From Dysgonomonas sp. HDW5A (lineage in GTDB: Bacteria; Bacteroidota; Bacteroidia; Bacteroidales; Dysgonomonadaceae), in assembly GCF_011299555.1 (NCBI RefSeq), contig NZ_CP049857.1, positions 930,001 through 994,000 on the forward strand: a stretch of 64,000 nt of DNA, written 5' to 3'. Of the stretch, positions 1 through 10,570 are shown in pieces. Every line of letters starts with the position of its first letter. Within the stretch, counting starts at the first letter, position 1. A model generated the notes under the pieces. It did not search any database and was not told where the DNA came from. It saw only the letters and a list, made by a program, of their open reading frames with translations. The position numbers were made by a program, and so were the translations under genes.

Positions 1-1296
1 CACCTCAATATCTTCTTTTTGCTGTAGCAAATCTAATAATTCTTCTTTCTTACAAAGAGTTTTTTTACAAGTAACTTTCTCGAAAATTATTTCGGAGGTT
101 ACTCCTTCAATCGGTTTTTCGCGAGCCGGATAAATATCCAACAAAATTAATTCATCTAATAAGGATAAACTTCTAGCAAACTGATCTACAAAATCTCTGG
201 TTCTTGAGTATAAATGAGGTTGAAAAATCCCCAATACTTTTTTGTCTGGATATAATTCTTTTACAGAAGATATGCTTGCCGACAGCTCATCGGGATGATG
301 TGCATAATCATCAATCATCACCAGATTTTCGGTTTTCAAAAGAAAATCGAAACGGCGTTTTGCCCCTTGAAAGGTAGCCATTGCACGGCGTAACTCTTCA
401 TCTGTAGCTCCATTTAACCAGGCTAGAGCCATAGAGCCTATACCATTTTCGACATTAATACGAACCGGAACTCCTAATTCGATATTTCGAATTGTCGTTT
501 TAGGTGTCACAAAATCAAAGCGAATGGTACCATCTCCTACTTTGACATTTTCGGCATGAAAGTCTCCTCTATCAATAGAGTAAGTGTATAGCCTAACACC
601 TTCAGCTAATTGAGGTGAAAGGTTTATATTGTGCTTCATTACCAAAGCTCCTCCGGGTTGGATTAAGCTGGTAAATTTTTCGAAACTTTTCAAATATTCG
701 GCTTCCGTTCCATATATATCCAAATGATCTGGATCTACAGAAGTTATCAGAGCCATATAGGGATGCAACCAATGGAAAGATCGGTCATATTCATCGGCTT
801 CTACTACTGTTAACTCACTTGTATCGGACAGCATCAAATTACTGCTGTAATTCTTTAGAATTCCTCCTAAAAAAGCATTGCAATCGAGATGAGAACCTTT
901 CAGAATATGAGCAAGCATACTCGATGTAGTCGTTTTACCATGAGTACCTGCACAACACAAGGCTTTACTGCTTTTAGTTATCAGCCCCAGTACCTCTGCC
1001 CGTTTTTTAAGATCGAAATTATTCTTTTGAAAATATTGTAGTTCATCACTTTCGGCAGGTAAAGCAGGAGTATATACAACTAACGTTGAGTCTTTAGCTG
1101 TAAAATCAGCAGGAATATTATTTACATTATCATCATAATGGATACTTGCTCCTTCTTCGACTAAAGTCTGTGTCAGCAAAGTTTCCGTTCTATCGTATCC
1201 GGCAACCTTTTTTCCTTTAGAAAGAAAGTAACGAGCGAGATTACTCATACCGATACCACCTATGCCTAAAAAGTATACTGACTTTATATTTTCCAT
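1..1296 (-). CDS. murC: UDP-N-acetylmuramate--L-alanine ligase, 3' end cut by the window
   Basis: Cytoplasmic ATP-dependent ligase that adds L-Ala to UDP-MurNAc, the first step of stem-peptide synthesis. I translated 432 codons from the ATG at 1296 to position 1 with no stop, so about 20-30 C-terminal residues lie outside the window. Visible motifs are the N-terminal nucleotide-binding GIGGIGMS (residues 11-18), the Mur ligase P-loop GTHGKTTT (117-124), EADEYDRSF in the central domain and a HHPDE motif in the C-terminal half. It begins 7 bp after the murG stop and is the most distal dcw gene here; ftsQ, ftsA and ftsZ would be expected further left in Bacteroidetes, but they are not visible. 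Confidence 0.95.
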   Translation of the reverse strand, partial: MENIKSVYFLGIGGIGMSNLARYFLSKGKKVAGYDRTETLLTQTLVEEGASIHYDDNVNNIPADFTAKDSTLVVYTPALPAESDELQYFQKNNFDLKKRAEVLGLITKSSKALCCAGTHGKTTTSSMLAHILKGSHLDCNAFLGGILKNYSSNLMLSDTSELTVVEADEYDRSFHWLHPYMALITSVDPDHLDIYGTEAEYLKSFEKFTSLIQPGGALVMKHNINLSPQLAEGVRLYTYSIDRGDFHAENVKVGDGTIRFDFVTPKTTIRNIELGVPVRINVENGIGSMALAWLNGATDEELRRAMATFQGAKRRFDFLLKTENLVMIDDYAHHPDELSASISSVKELYPDKKVLGIFQPHLYSRTRDFVDQFARSLSLLDELILLDIYPAREKPIEGVTSEIIFEKVTCKKTLCKKEELLDLLQQKEDIEV

Positions 1297-1303
1297 AATT
1301 TTC

Positions 1304-2419
1304 CTATTGTTTGCCTTTGTTTACCAGTTTTTCTATCTCATCTACAATGTGCTCCGAAGCATTGGGGCGTGCCATTGTTTTTATATTCTTTGCCAACATG
1401 GCAAGGATATTATCATCTTTAACAATTTGCAATGCAGTTTTCAAAAGTTCATTTGGAGCATCTGCATCTTTTACCATTATTGCTGCATTCTTCTCTACAA
1501 GAGCCATCGCATTTTTAGTCTGATGATCTTCTGCAACATTAGGCGAAGGTATCAAGACTGTTGGTTTTCCTAATATGCTGAGTTCAGAAATAGAACTGGC
1601 ACCCGCTCTCGAGACAACCATATCGGCAGCTCGATACGCAAGATCCATCCTATTAATAAAATCATGCAAATAAATATCTTTAGCCTGAGGTTTATTTGAC
1701 AATTCGATAGTTAGATCGTATTGATAACGCTCGCCACACTGCCAAAGAATCTGTACTGCTGAGTCATCTAAAAGAGACAGATTCCTCATTATACTCTGAT
1801 TCAAAGTACGTGCACCTAAACTACCTCCAAGAACAAGAATCGTTCTTTTCATAGGATCAAGCTTGAAGTAACGATACGCTTCTTCTTTTGATACCTCAGA
1901 AAGTAGATCCTGACGACAAGGGTTACCTGTTAACACAATCTTCTCCTTAGGGAAGAATGCTTCCATTCCTTCGTATGCGACACAAATTTTAGATGCTTTT
2001 TTCGCCAATAATTTATTGGTTACTCCGGCATACGAATTTTGCTCCTGAATAAGTGTCGGTACACCTTTTCTGGCTGCCACTTTTAATAAGGGACCACTAG
2101 CGTATCCACCTACACCAATCGCAATATCGGGATTAAATTTCTTTACTACACTATTTGCCTTAAAAAGGCTCGTAATCAATTTCTTTACTACTGAAATATT
2201 TTTGAATAAGTCTTTCCTGTTGAAACCTGCTACAGGAAGACCTACAATTTCGTATCCGGCTTTCGGTACACGGGTCATTTCCATTCTATCTTCTGCTCCA
2301 ACAAAAAGAATAGCTGCATCGGGATAACGCAATTTTATAGCATTTGCTATAGATATGGCTGGAAAAATATGTCCTCCCGTACCTCCCCCACTTATAATTA
2401 CCCTCATTTGTCGTTCCAT
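1304..2419 (-). CDS. murG: UDP-GlcNAc:lipid I N-acetylglucosaminyltransferase MurG
   Basis: Peripheral inner-membrane GT28 enzyme that converts lipid I to lipid II. The 371-residue product shows the diagnostic GGGTGGH loop (residues 11-17), a second glycine-rich loop GGSLGAR near residue 197, and the C-terminal SRAGASSISE donor-binding segment. Length is normal for the family (about 355-375). I kept the upstream ATG because other Bacteroidetes MurG proteins have a few residues before the RVIISGGG segment; an internal ATG at 2407 is the alternative. It starts 12 bp after ftsW, consistent with cotranscription across the dcw cluster. Confidence 0.96.
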   Translation of the reverse strand: MERQMRVIISGGGTGGHIFPAISIANAIKLRYPDAAILFVGAEDRMEMTRVPKAGYEIVGLPVAGFNRKDLFKNISVVKKLITSLFKANSVVKKFNPDIAIGVGGYASGPLLKVAARKGVPTLIQEQNSYAGVTNKLLAKKASKICVAYEGMEAFFPKEKIVLTGNPCRQDLLSEVSKEEAYRYFKLDPMKRTILVLGGSLGARTLNQSIMRNLSLLDDSAVQILWQCGERYQYDLTIELSNKPQAKDIYLHDFINRMDLAYRAADMVVSRAGASSISELSILGKPTVLIPSPNVAEDHQTKNAMALVEKNAAIMVKDADAPNELLKTALQIVKDDNILAMLAKNIKTMARPNASEHIVDEIEKLVNKGKQ

Positions 2420-2431
2420 AGATGCCCCCTT

Positions 2432-3637
2432 TTACTCGTATTCTACATTTGCAATATCTTCATCTACATCTTCATGCTGATCTTCTTTGGCATTAGAACA
2501 TGCTAGTATTATCCCAAAGTAAATACATGTAATGATAGTAGATGTTCCTCCTCGGCTAATAAGCGGCAAAGGTTGCCCCGTAACCGGAATAAGATTTACC
2601 GCAACAGCCATATTGGCTAATGCTTGTACTGTTATGATCAATCCCGCCCCCAAAAGGAGGTAACGGGGAAATAATTTCTCACATTTAGATGCTAAAACAC
2701 CTGCACGAATCATCAGTGCTACATACAAAAGTAGTGTAAACAGGCCACCCAACAATCCCATCTCCTCAAGAATTATGGCAAAAATGAAATCCGAATAGGC
2801 CTGAGGTAGAAAATCACGTTCATTTCCACTACCCGGAAGACCTATTATCTCTCCATTAGCTATTGCAATTTTTGCATGTGATACCTGATAATTATCATCT
2901 GTTATCTTATATTCTCCGGGAGAATTAATATTACTTTCATCCTCTTGCTCTGCAGAGTGTCTGTCGATACGGGCTTGCCATGTTGCAAAACGATCGGGCA
3001 GATAATCTTTCACCGTTGATTTAGGTATAAGGGTTAGAGAGCCTATTAACAGAACTAAAGCCCCAATTCCAAATAAGGCTATCATTCCCAACTTCTTAAA
3101 GCTAACCTGTCCAATAAACATCATTAGATAGCATACGCCAAACAATAGACAGGCGGTAGATAAGTTTTCGGTAATAATAAGGGCACAGGTTATTAATATG
3201 CCACCCATTAATATTTTAAATAGAAACGACTCATTCTCAGGTTTCAGTTTACTCAGAAAAAAAGCGACAAAACCCACCAAAGCCAACTTGGCAAACTCCG
3301 ATGGCTGAATGGTAAATGCTCCAACACCTAACCATCGTTGTGCTCCATTCACATCCGTACCCATAAACATCGTCATTACCAGTAGCACCCACGAAACGGG
3401 CAGTAATAACAACAATGCTGCAAAATATCTTGTTGCCACTCTCTGAAGAAACATTACCGCACCAAAACCGATCAAAAGAAATACGGCATGACGCAAGATA
3501 GGTCCCCAGTGATTGTGCTGGCGATAAACAATAGTACTGGATGCACTAAATACTTCCAGCAACGATATAATGCATAATGCTATAAATATGCACCAGATTG
3601 TTTTATCCCCTTTAAATATCCTATCAAAGACGCTCAT
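2432..3637 (-). CDS. ftsW: SEDS-family septal peptidoglycan glycosyltransferase FtsW
   Basis: Polytopic SEDS protein of 401 residues that polymerises lipid II at the septum together with the transpeptidase FtsI, encoded four genes upstream. The sequence has about ten hydrophobic segments, a long extracytoplasmic loop (roughly residues 215-265, rich in charged residues) and the conserved C-terminal PVTGQPLPLISRGGTS motif typical of FtsW/RodA/SpoVE. Position between murD and murG in the dcw cluster favours FtsW over RodA. The C-terminal tail (about 20 residues) is acidic. The 57-bp gap to murD holds no obvious terminator. Confidence 0.95.
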   Translation of the reverse strand: MSVFDRIFKGDKTIWCIFIALCIISLLEVFSASSTIVYRQHNHWGPILRHAVFLLIGFGAVMFLQRVATRYFAALLLLLPVSWVLLVMTMFMGTDVNGAQRWLGVGAFTIQPSEFAKLALVGFVAFFLSKLKPENESFLFKILMGGILITCALIITENLSTACLLFGVCYLMMFIGQVSFKKLGMIALFGIGALVLLIGSLTLIPKSTVKDYLPDRFATWQARIDRHSAEQEDESNINSPGEYKITDDNYQVSHAKIAIANGEIIGLPGSGNERDFLPQAYSDFIFAIILEEMGLLGGLFTLLLYVALMIRAGVLASKCEKLFPRYLLLGAGLIITVQALANMAVAVNLIPVTGQPLPLISRGGTSTIITCIYFGIILACSNAKEDQHEDVDEDIANVEYE

Positions 3638-3694
3638 AAATTTATAGTTACAAGTTACAAGCTTAGTATACTCATTAACTCCTTTTTTGCTTTT

Positions 3695-5029
3695 CTAAAG
3701 TTTTCTGACCCAATATTTAAATTGGTCTCCCCTATCTTCGTAATTTTTAAACAAATCGAAACTTGCGCAACAAGGCGACAAAAGAACCGAATCTCCTTCA
3801 GTTGCCAATGCATAGGCTTTGTTCACAGCCTCTTCCATAGAACCGGCATCAACAATTGTTTCGATTTTTCCATCAAAAAATCTATGCAATTTAGAATTGT
3901 CTACTCCTAAGAAAACCAAAGCATGTACTTTTGTTTTCACAAGCTCCTCTATTTCTCGGTAGTCATTTCCTTTGTCTTTTCCTCCTAAAATAAGGACAAC
4001 CTTTGTTTTCATGCTCTTTAAAGCATACCAACAAGAGTTTACATTAGTTGCTTTAGAATCGTTTATAAATTGAATCCCTTTTACAGAAGCAACTTTCTCT
4101 AAACGATGCACAACTCCTTTAAAATCACTCAACGATTGTCTTATCTTTTCATCTTTAATATCCAGCAACTTAGCTGCAATAGCCGAAGCCAACGAATTAT
4201 ATAAGTTGTGAGTACCCGTTAAAGCCAATAAATCTTGCTCCATGGTGAATACTGATTTTGATGTATTAATTACTATCTGATCATTATCTGCATAAGCCGA
4301 CACACCGTCCGCCTTATGCTCCGAGAATGTAAACAACCTTGCTTTGGGTTGCTTCTTGCTCACTTCTTTACTTACCACAGGGTCTTCCGCCCAGTAAATA
4401 AAAGCATCTTCTGCTGTTTGATTTTGAGTAATACGCATCTTTGCGTCTACATATTTCTGAAAATCGTGATCGTACCGATCCAGATGGTCGGGTGTTATAT
4501 TGAGTAATATAGCAATGTCCGCTTTAAAGTCGTACATATTGTCTAACTGAAAACTACTCAGCTCCAATACATAATAATCGAAACTATTTTCGGCAACCTG
4601 TCTTGCAAAGCTTTTCCCAATATTACCTCCTAATCCGACATTTAAACCTGCCGATTTAAGTATGTAATAGAGTAAGCTTGTAGTAGTGGTTTTTCCATTG
4701 CTTCCTGTTATACATATTTTTTTTGCATTGGTATATCTGCCTGCAAATTCAATTTCCGAAATGATCGATATTCCCTTCTGCTTTGCTTCCTGAATCAAAG
4801 GAACTTCATCAGGGATACCCGGACTTTTAATTATTTCGTCGGCGGAAAGTATATTCTCTTTGGTATGTCCTTTTTCTTCAAAAGGGATATTCTTATCGAC
4901 TAATTCAGCCTTGTATTTATCTTGCAAAGCTCCATTATCAGATAAAAAAACCTCAAATCCTTTCGCTTGAGCAAGTATAGCCGAGCCGACTCCGCTTTCG
5001 CCACCTCCGAGTATTACTATCTTTTTCAT
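3695..5029 (-). CDS. murD: UDP-N-acetylmuramoylalanine--D-glutamate ligase
   Basis: Cytoplasmic Mur ligase adding D-Glu to UDP-MurNAc-L-Ala. The 444-residue product begins with a Rossmann-like GGGESGVGSA loop (8-17), has the P-loop GSNGKTTTT (109-117), the Mur ligase central-domain segment LNITPDHLDRYD, and the C-terminal NDSKATN and LSPCCASFDLF motifs characteristic of MurD. Length fits the family. It lies between mraY and ftsW, as is usual for dcw clusters. Confidence 0.96.
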   Translation of the reverse strand: MKKIVILGGGESGVGSAILAQAKGFEVFLSDNGALQDKYKAELVDKNIPFEEKGHTKENILSADEIIKSPGIPDEVPLIQEAKQKGISIISEIEFAGRYTNAKKICITGSNGKTTTTSLLYYILKSAGLNVGLGGNIGKSFARQVAENSFDYYVLELSSFQLDNMYDFKADIAILLNITPDHLDRYDHDFQKYVDAKMRITQNQTAEDAFIYWAEDPVVSKEVSKKQPKARLFTFSEHKADGVSAYADNDQIVINTSKSVFTMEQDLLALTGTHNLYNSLASAIAAKLLDIKDEKIRQSLSDFKGVVHRLEKVASVKGIQFINDSKATNVNSCWYALKSMKTKVVLILGGKDKGNDYREIEELVKTKVHALVFLGVDNSKLHRFFDGKIETIVDAGSMEEAVNKAYALATEGDSVLLSPCCASFDLFKNYEDRGDQFKYWVRKL

Positions 5030-5085
5030 TTCATCTAAAATCTTTATTCTTTAAATATCCAACGAACGTAATTCTTCTTTATGAA

Positions 5086-6348
5086 TTATCGCATTTTCAA
5101 TGTCGCTAAAGTTACAGCAGCCAAAATAATTCCTATGATCCAAAAACGAACCACAATTTTTGATTCCGGAACGGGATTAAATGGTTTCTGTATTAGTGCC
5201 TGTATTCCCGAATTACCTGCTTTTTGGAAATGGTGATGCAAAGGTGTCATTTTGAATATACGACGACCTTCACCGTATTTCTTCTTAGTAAATTTAAAGT
5301 AAAATACCTGCATCATTACCGACAAACTTTCAACAAAGAAAACACCGCACAATATAGGCAATAGTAACTCCTTATGAATAATAACAGCAAAAACTCCAAT
5401 GATTCCACCTAGCGTTAAACTTCCTGTATCACCCATGAACACTTGGGCTGGAAAAGAGTTATACCAAAGAAAACCGATTGTTGCCCCCACAAAAGCGGCA
5501 GCATATACCACCAACTCTTCGCTACCGGGGATAAACATTATATTCAGATACGAAGCAAATTCCACATGACCCGATACATATGCCAGAATACCCAGTGTAA
5601 CACCTATAATGGCAGAACTACCGGCAGCCAAACCATCCAATCCATCTGTCAAATTAGCTCCATTAGATACCGCTGTTACAATAAATATAACGATAAATAC
5701 AAATAATATCCATGCGGCAGGAGTTGTATATTCTCCAAGAAAGGATACGAATGATTCGTAATCCAGATTGTTATTCTTTAAGAAAGGGATTGTTGTTTGA
5801 GTAGATTTCACTCCCTCTACGGTATATGTAACTCTCTCAATTACATTATCCTGATTTCGTATTTCAGTATTTTCACGGACAATTACGGTTGGACTTAGAT
5901 ACAGCGTTAATCCTACAATTAAACCCAATCCAACTTGTGCTATGATTTTAAATTTACCTTGTAATCCGTCTTTATCCTTCCTGAAAACTTTGATATAATC
6001 ATCTAAAAAGCCAAGTGTTCCTAGCCATAAAGTGGTTATCAGCATTAATATAATGTAAACATTCTCGAGACGTGCCAACAATATAACCGGTACTATAATT
6101 GCTATGATTATTATAATACCTCCCATGGTTGGAGTACCCTTTTTGCTTAACTGTCCCTCAAGTCCGAGATTCCGCACAGTCTCTCCAATTTGCAGAACTT
6201 GCAATTTATCAATAATCCGACGACCTATAACGGTGGATATACCTAAAGAAAGTATAATAGTTATTACGGCTCTAAAGGATACATATCTAAACATCCCCGC
6301 ACCGGGAAAGTCTAAGGAATCCAAATAATTAAAAAGATAGTATAGCAT
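5086..6348 (-). CDS. mraY: Phospho-N-acetylmuramoyl-pentapeptide-transferase MraY
   Basis: Integral membrane enzyme that transfers phospho-MurNAc-pentapeptide to undecaprenyl phosphate to form lipid I. Recognisable are KKGTPTMGG near residue 70, the DDYIK aspartate pair near 117, the [10 protein letters not shown] motif, and MGDTGSL plus the MTPLHHHFQ segment near the C-terminus. At 420 residues it is longer than the E. coli enzyme (360); the extra sequence is a hydrophilic insertion at roughly residues 160-205 between membrane helices, which I recall as common in Bacteroidetes MraY. Start is a standard ATG 56 bp after murE. Confidence 0.96.
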   Translation of the reverse strand: MLYYLFNYLDSLDFPGAGMFRYVSFRAVITIILSLGISTVIGRRIIDKLQVLQIGETVRNLGLEGQLSKKGTPTMGGIIIIIAIIVPVILLARLENVYIILMLITTLWLGTLGFLDDYIKVFRKDKDGLQGKFKIIAQVGLGLIVGLTLYLSPTVIVRENTEIRNQDNVIERVTYTVEGVKSTQTTIPFLKNNNLDYESFVSFLGEYTTPAAWILFVFIVIFIVTAVSNGANLTDGLDGLAAGSSAIIGVTLGILAYVSGHVEFASYLNIMFIPGSEELVVYAAAFVGATIGFLWYNSFPAQVFMGDTGSLTLGGIIGVFAVIIHKELLLPILCGVFFVESLSVMMQVFYFKFTKKKYGEGRRIFKMTPLHHHFQKAGNSGIQALIQKPFNPVPESKIVVRFWIIGIILAAVTLATLKMR

Positions 6349-6404
6349 TATATAATATATTTTTATCGACTTTATCTGGTCGTTTATTAATTCTTAATCT
6401 TTAC

Positions 6405-7865
6405 TTATAATCCAAGTAAGTTTTTGACAATCTCTCTATCATCAAAGTGATGTTTCACACCTTTTACATCTTGATAATCTTCGTGTCCTTTGCCCGCAAT
6501 CAATATCACATCACCCGACTTTGCAAAAGTGCAAGCCGTTTTTATAGCCTGCTCACGATCTACAATGCACAAGGCTTTTTTCATTTGTACAGGGTCTAGT
6601 CCCGCCACCATATCATCTACTATTGACTGAGGTTCTTCGAATCGTGGGTTATCAGAAGTCAGAATCACCTGATCGCTTAATGATACAGCTTCACGAGCCA
6701 TTATCGGGCGTTTTGTCTTATCACGGTTACCACCGCAACCAACCACTGTTATTACGCGACCTCCTCCCTCGAGCACATCATGTATAGCATTCAAAACATT
6801 TGTTAAAGCATCGGGCGTATGAGCATAATCTACGATAGCCGTAAATCCGTCTTTGGAGCGAATTGTTTCGAAGCGACCGGCAACCGATCTTAATGTGCTT
6901 AATACAATCAATACCTTTTCAATATCCTGACCCAGTAAAACTGAAGCACCGCATACTGCCAGAAGATTATACACATTAAAGACTCCGACAAACTGAACTT
7001 CGAGTTCTTTTCCATTTATTTCGATTGCAGTACCGTCAAAATGTTTTTCGAGAATACGAGCTTTGAAATCCGCTAAAGTTCTCAAAGAGTATGTATATTT
7101 TTTAGCTTTGGTATTCTGCAACATCACCAAGCCATTTTTATCATCTACATTTGTTAAAGCAAAGGCAGAAGAAGGCAGATTATCAAAAAATGCTTTTTTA
7201 GCTTTCAGATATTCCTGCATGGTATGATGATAATCCAAATGGTCTTGAGTCAGATTCGTAAATATTCCTCCTTTAAATTCCAGACCACTTATTCTTTTCT
7301 GATGAATAGCATGTGAACTAACTTCCATAAAGGCATACTCGCAACCTGCTTCAACCATCTTCGCTAAAAACTCATTCAACGAAATTGGATCAGGAGTTGT
7401 ATGGGTTGCCGGATATTGATCTTCGTTCACATAATTACATACCGTAGAAAGTAATCCTGCACCATATCCTAATTTACGAAAAACATTATACAAAAGAGTA
7501 GCTGTAGTGGTTTTGCCATTTGTTCCGGTAACTCCTACCAGATTCAATTTCTGCGAAGGGTTACCATACCATGCTGAAGCTATTTTCCCGATAGCATCTG
7601 CCGCATCTTTTACTTTTATATAAGTAACCGACGAGTCAGATGTATCTATGTTTTCTTCAAAAACAATAACTTTTGCCCCCGATTCTATTGCTTTACCAAT
7701 AAATTCGTGACCATCCACCTGCACACCTTTTAGTGCTATAAACGCATAACCTGAGGTTACTTTGCGTGAATCGGAAGTAATACCTGTTACATCTATATCT
7801 TTATGCCCAAGTATTTCTACTATATCTTCCGATAGTATATTTGATATCAATGCCTGCAATTCCAT
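6405..7865 (-). CDS. murE: UDP-N-acetylmuramoyl-tripeptide synthetase (meso-DAP-adding) MurE
   Basis: Cytoplasmic ligase adding the third stem-peptide residue. The P-loop GTNGKTTT is at residues 114-121 and the lysine-carbamylation region and Mur central domain follow. The C-terminal domain carries DNPR at residues 405-408, the signature associated with meso-diaminopimelate rather than L-lysine, so the cell wall is predicted to be of the DAP type. Length (486) is typical. It lies between ftsI and mraY with a 40-bp gap to ftsI. Confidence 0.96.
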   Translation of the reverse strand: MELQALISNILSEDIVEILGHKDIDVTGITSDSRKVTSGYAFIALKGVQVDGHEFIGKAIESGAKVIVFEENIDTSDSSVTYIKVKDAADAIGKIASAWYGNPSQKLNLVGVTGTNGKTTTATLLYNVFRKLGYGAGLLSTVCNYVNEDQYPATHTTPDPISLNEFLAKMVEAGCEYAFMEVSSHAIHQKRISGLEFKGGIFTNLTQDHLDYHHTMQEYLKAKKAFFDNLPSSAFALTNVDDKNGLVMLQNTKAKKYTYSLRTLADFKARILEKHFDGTAIEINGKELEVQFVGVFNVYNLLAVCGASVLLGQDIEKVLIVLSTLRSVAGRFETIRSKDGFTAIVDYAHTPDALTNVLNAIHDVLEGGGRVITVVGCGGNRDKTKRPIMAREAVSLSDQVILTSDNPRFEEPQSIVDDMVAGLDPVQMKKALCIVDREQAIKTACTFAKSGDVILIAGKGHEDYQDVKGVKHHFDDREIVKNLLGL

Positions 7866-7905
7866 ACTCTTTTTTTATTAAGTATCTTCTACTATATTTA
7901 TTCCT

Positions 7906-10113
7906 TTATTTCAGACTTAATGTAACTTGTGAACCTTTAATCACCCTGCTTCCTGCCGGAATAGACTGAGAGGTTACCGAACCATACCCTTGCAAAGAGA
8001 CACGAAGACCTGCTTTTTCCAATAAAAACAACGCGTCTTTGGCTCCCATTCCACGTACATCGGGTACTAATCCGTTTTGAACTACATTTTTACTTAACTC
8101 TATCTTATTCTGCAATGTACTAGCCATTACCCACTCTGCATCTCCTACAGGAAGCGTAAATGGTATATTTAATTGTGTAAAAACTGTTTGCATATCTTTC
8201 AATGATCCATTCTTCACGTAAGGCATAAGTGCGAGTACTGAGTCGGGCTTACATTGATCAGGAGATACGAAAACATTTCGGGCATACACTTCTTCTGCTA
8301 TTCTTTTAAATACTCCACCCGGCATAAGCCCTCCCGAAGGAATACCTCTGGGTCGTCTGATACCGACAAAGCATGTATATAATGGTTTTTCAGCCGGAAA
8401 ATATCCGCAAAACGAAACAAAGTGCCCATTGGCGTAATTACCTCCGCTTGCTATCTGAGCCGTTCCTGTTTTACCTGCAATCTGAAACGAAGAAGATGCC
8501 ACCGCTTTACCTGTTCCCTCATTTACAACTCCTATCAACATTGATTTGATTTCTTCCAATGTTTTAGATGAACATAAAGACGGATTGATTATTTCTGTTT
8601 CGAACTCCTTCTCAACAGTTCCGTCTTTAATGAAAGCTTTGGTGATAAAAGGTTTTATCATCTTGCCTCCATTGGCGATACCGTTATAAAACATGAGGAT
8701 ATAAATAGGCGGAATTTGAGTCTCATATCCAAATGACATCCATGGAAGTGTAGTTCTCGACCAAGGGTTCGATTTATCATTCGGATGGCGAATAACCGCA
8801 GTTCCTTCTTTTCCGCTCAAAGGCACATCCCATTCTATTTTTTTTGTAATCCCGAGATCATACAAACGTTGTACATATTTTTCGGGGTTATTCTCATAGC
8901 CTTTCAATATTGTTTTTGCGACCACAATATTAGACGATATATACATACCTTCGGCTACTGTCAGGTCTCCTCTATCTTGTCCTTTTTGCCAGTAATGATC
9001 GCGAATCCAACTCTTTCCATATTGAAACAACCCATTTCCTACATGAAATTTATCCGTCGGAGTTACCACTCCATCTTCCAAAGCAATCATAATAGAAAGT
9101 GTTTTGAAAGTCGATCCCGGCTCATTCATATACGAAAATGCATTGGGGTTACCTTCTGCATAAACGCCTTCTGAGATTCTATCGAGATTCGAGATTGCTT
9201 TGATTTCACCCGTAGCAACTTCCATTATGATAGCCGTCCCTGACTCTGCATCTGTTTCCACCAGTTTAGAATACAATGCCCGTTCGGTTATATCCTGAAT
9301 ATCTACATCCAGCGTTGTTTTCACATCCCACCCGTCTTCGGCCGGAACTTCAACAATATCAATCCAACGACCTTGTACTTTCTGACGGCTCTTAACTCCC
9401 GGCTTACCTCTAAGTATCGAATCGTATTTCATCTCGATACCACTGGCTCCACCCTTTGCCATATCTTTATAGATAGACCCCACGGTACGTCCGGCAAGTC
9501 TTCCAAAAGGTTTTTCACGCATCGTTCTTTCCTCAACGATCAGCCCCGTTTTATTGGATCTCTGATTAAGGAATGGATAAGTACGTAATTCTTTCAGTTC
9601 TATATAGTTTACATCCCGCTTTATAATTCGAACATAACGACTTTTAAGTGTAATCTTCTTTTTAGAACCGCTTTCTTTATTTCGTTCTATTTCGGCAAGC
9701 TCCCTGCGACTTAACTCCCAGCCATTAAGGATAATATTTTTATATTGAGCTGCGGTTCTATCCGGAAATTTCTTAGATAAAGCAACAGACAAGTCACCTA
9801 CATACTTCATCAGGGTATCTTTGCGTATACCCTCCGACATAAAATCCATATACACTCCATATAGAGGTTCACTCGTTGCCAACAAGCGACCATCGTCAGC
9901 ATATATATTCCCCCGATTGGGCTTAATCTCTCGATCTTTCTTTACAGTTTCTTTTATACCTAAAGCCCGCCATTGTTCGCCTTCAACAAACATTATACGG
10001 ATGATATAACCGAAGATAACAATAAAAACAATCAGAAACAGAATCACGATCAATCCATATCGATTGATTATCGTACTCTTTTTCTTCTTGATGTTATCCG
10101 CATCTTTTGACAT
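7906..10113 (-). CDS. ftsI: Septal penicillin-binding protein (FtsI/PBP3 type) with C-terminal PASTA domain
   Basis: Class B PBP, the division-specific D,D-transpeptidase partnering FtsW. The 735-residue protein has a single N-terminal membrane anchor (about 20-42), a PBP dimerisation domain, and a transpeptidase domain with the active-site STFK (334-337), SSN (393-395) and KTG (548-550) motifs in the correct order. Residues about 672-735 form one PASTA repeat (VPDVRGMGAKDA...). PASTA-bearing FtsI is known in Bacteroidetes but absent from the E. coli enzyme. It sits 27 bp downstream of the FtsL-like gene. Confidence 0.95.
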   Translation of the reverse strand: MSKDADNIKKKKSTIINRYGLIVILFLIVFIVIFGYIIRIMFVEGEQWRALGIKETVKKDREIKPNRGNIYADDGRLLATSEPLYGVYMDFMSEGIRKDTLMKYVGDLSVALSKKFPDRTAAQYKNIILNGWELSRRELAEIERNKESGSKKKITLKSRYVRIIKRDVNYIELKELRTYPFLNQRSNKTGLIVEERTMREKPFGRLAGRTVGSIYKDMAKGGASGIEMKYDSILRGKPGVKSRQKVQGRWIDIVEVPAEDGWDVKTTLDVDIQDITERALYSKLVETDAESGTAIIMEVATGEIKAISNLDRISEGVYAEGNPNAFSYMNEPGSTFKTLSIMIALEDGVVTPTDKFHVGNGLFQYGKSWIRDHYWQKGQDRGDLTVAEGMYISSNIVVAKTILKGYENNPEKYVQRLYDLGITKKIEWDVPLSGKEGTAVIRHPNDKSNPWSRTTLPWMSFGYETQIPPIYILMFYNGIANGGKMIKPFITKAFIKDGTVEKEFETEIINPSLCSSKTLEEIKSMLIGVVNEGTGKAVASSSFQIAGKTGTAQIASGGNYANGHFVSFCGYFPAEKPLYTCFVGIRRPRGIPSGGLMPGGVFKRIAEEVYARNVFVSPDQCKPDSVLALMPYVKNGSLKDMQTVFTQLNIPFTLPVGDAEWVMASTLQNKIELSKNVVQNGLVPDVRGMGAKDALFLLEKAGLRVSLQGYGSVTSQSIPAGSRVIKGSQVTLSLK

Positions 10114-10140
10114 GCTTCTACTTTAATATATATGGTTATC

Positions 10141-10479
10141 TTACTCTTGTTTCTTTATTTTATATGCAGGCACAGATGGTGTCTGTAAATCGAGCCCGTT
10201 TTTATCTATAAGCGTTTGCACCTGAGTCTGCCGGCTGACCCCTGTCAAGTCTGACGAAATAGTCAGCGATTCGTATTTGACATCCTTTAGCTCCTTTTTC
10301 AAAGACTCTATTTCTGCCATTTTAGATATGCAACTATAACGATTACTGATATAAAACACCATGATAATAAACACTACGAGCATAAAGCGGGTATTTTTCA
10401 GGAAGAAATCTTCCGTGAGAATAGTCCCACCTAATACGTGCATTATATTTTTCTTTATGTCTTTGATATTGACACGCAT
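10141..10479 (-). CDS. ftsL: FtsL-like bitopic division protein
   Basis: A 112-residue protein with a short cytoplasmic N-terminus, one membrane helix at about residues 30-46 and a predicted coiled-coil extracytoplasmic part with heptad-like leucine/lysine spacing (residues 50-85). This architecture, plus its position between rsmH and ftsI, is that of FtsL, which links FtsB and FtsQ to the FtsW-FtsI synthase. Sequence identity to characterised FtsL is not something I can judge by eye because the family is very divergent, so the name rests on topology and synteny. Confidence 0.8.
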   Translation of the reverse strand: MRVNIKDIKKNIMHVLGGTILTEDFFLKNTRFMLVVFIIMVFYISNRYSCISKMAEIESLKKELKDVKYESLTISSDLTGVSRQTQVQTLIDKNGLDLQTPSVPAYKIKKQE

Positions 10480-10570
10480 ACTTCAAGTAATATTAAATAT
10501 TCATTGCTATATTTCTAAATGTAACGACCTACCATTACTATATTTGCGAAAGCAATAAAGAGGCATGATC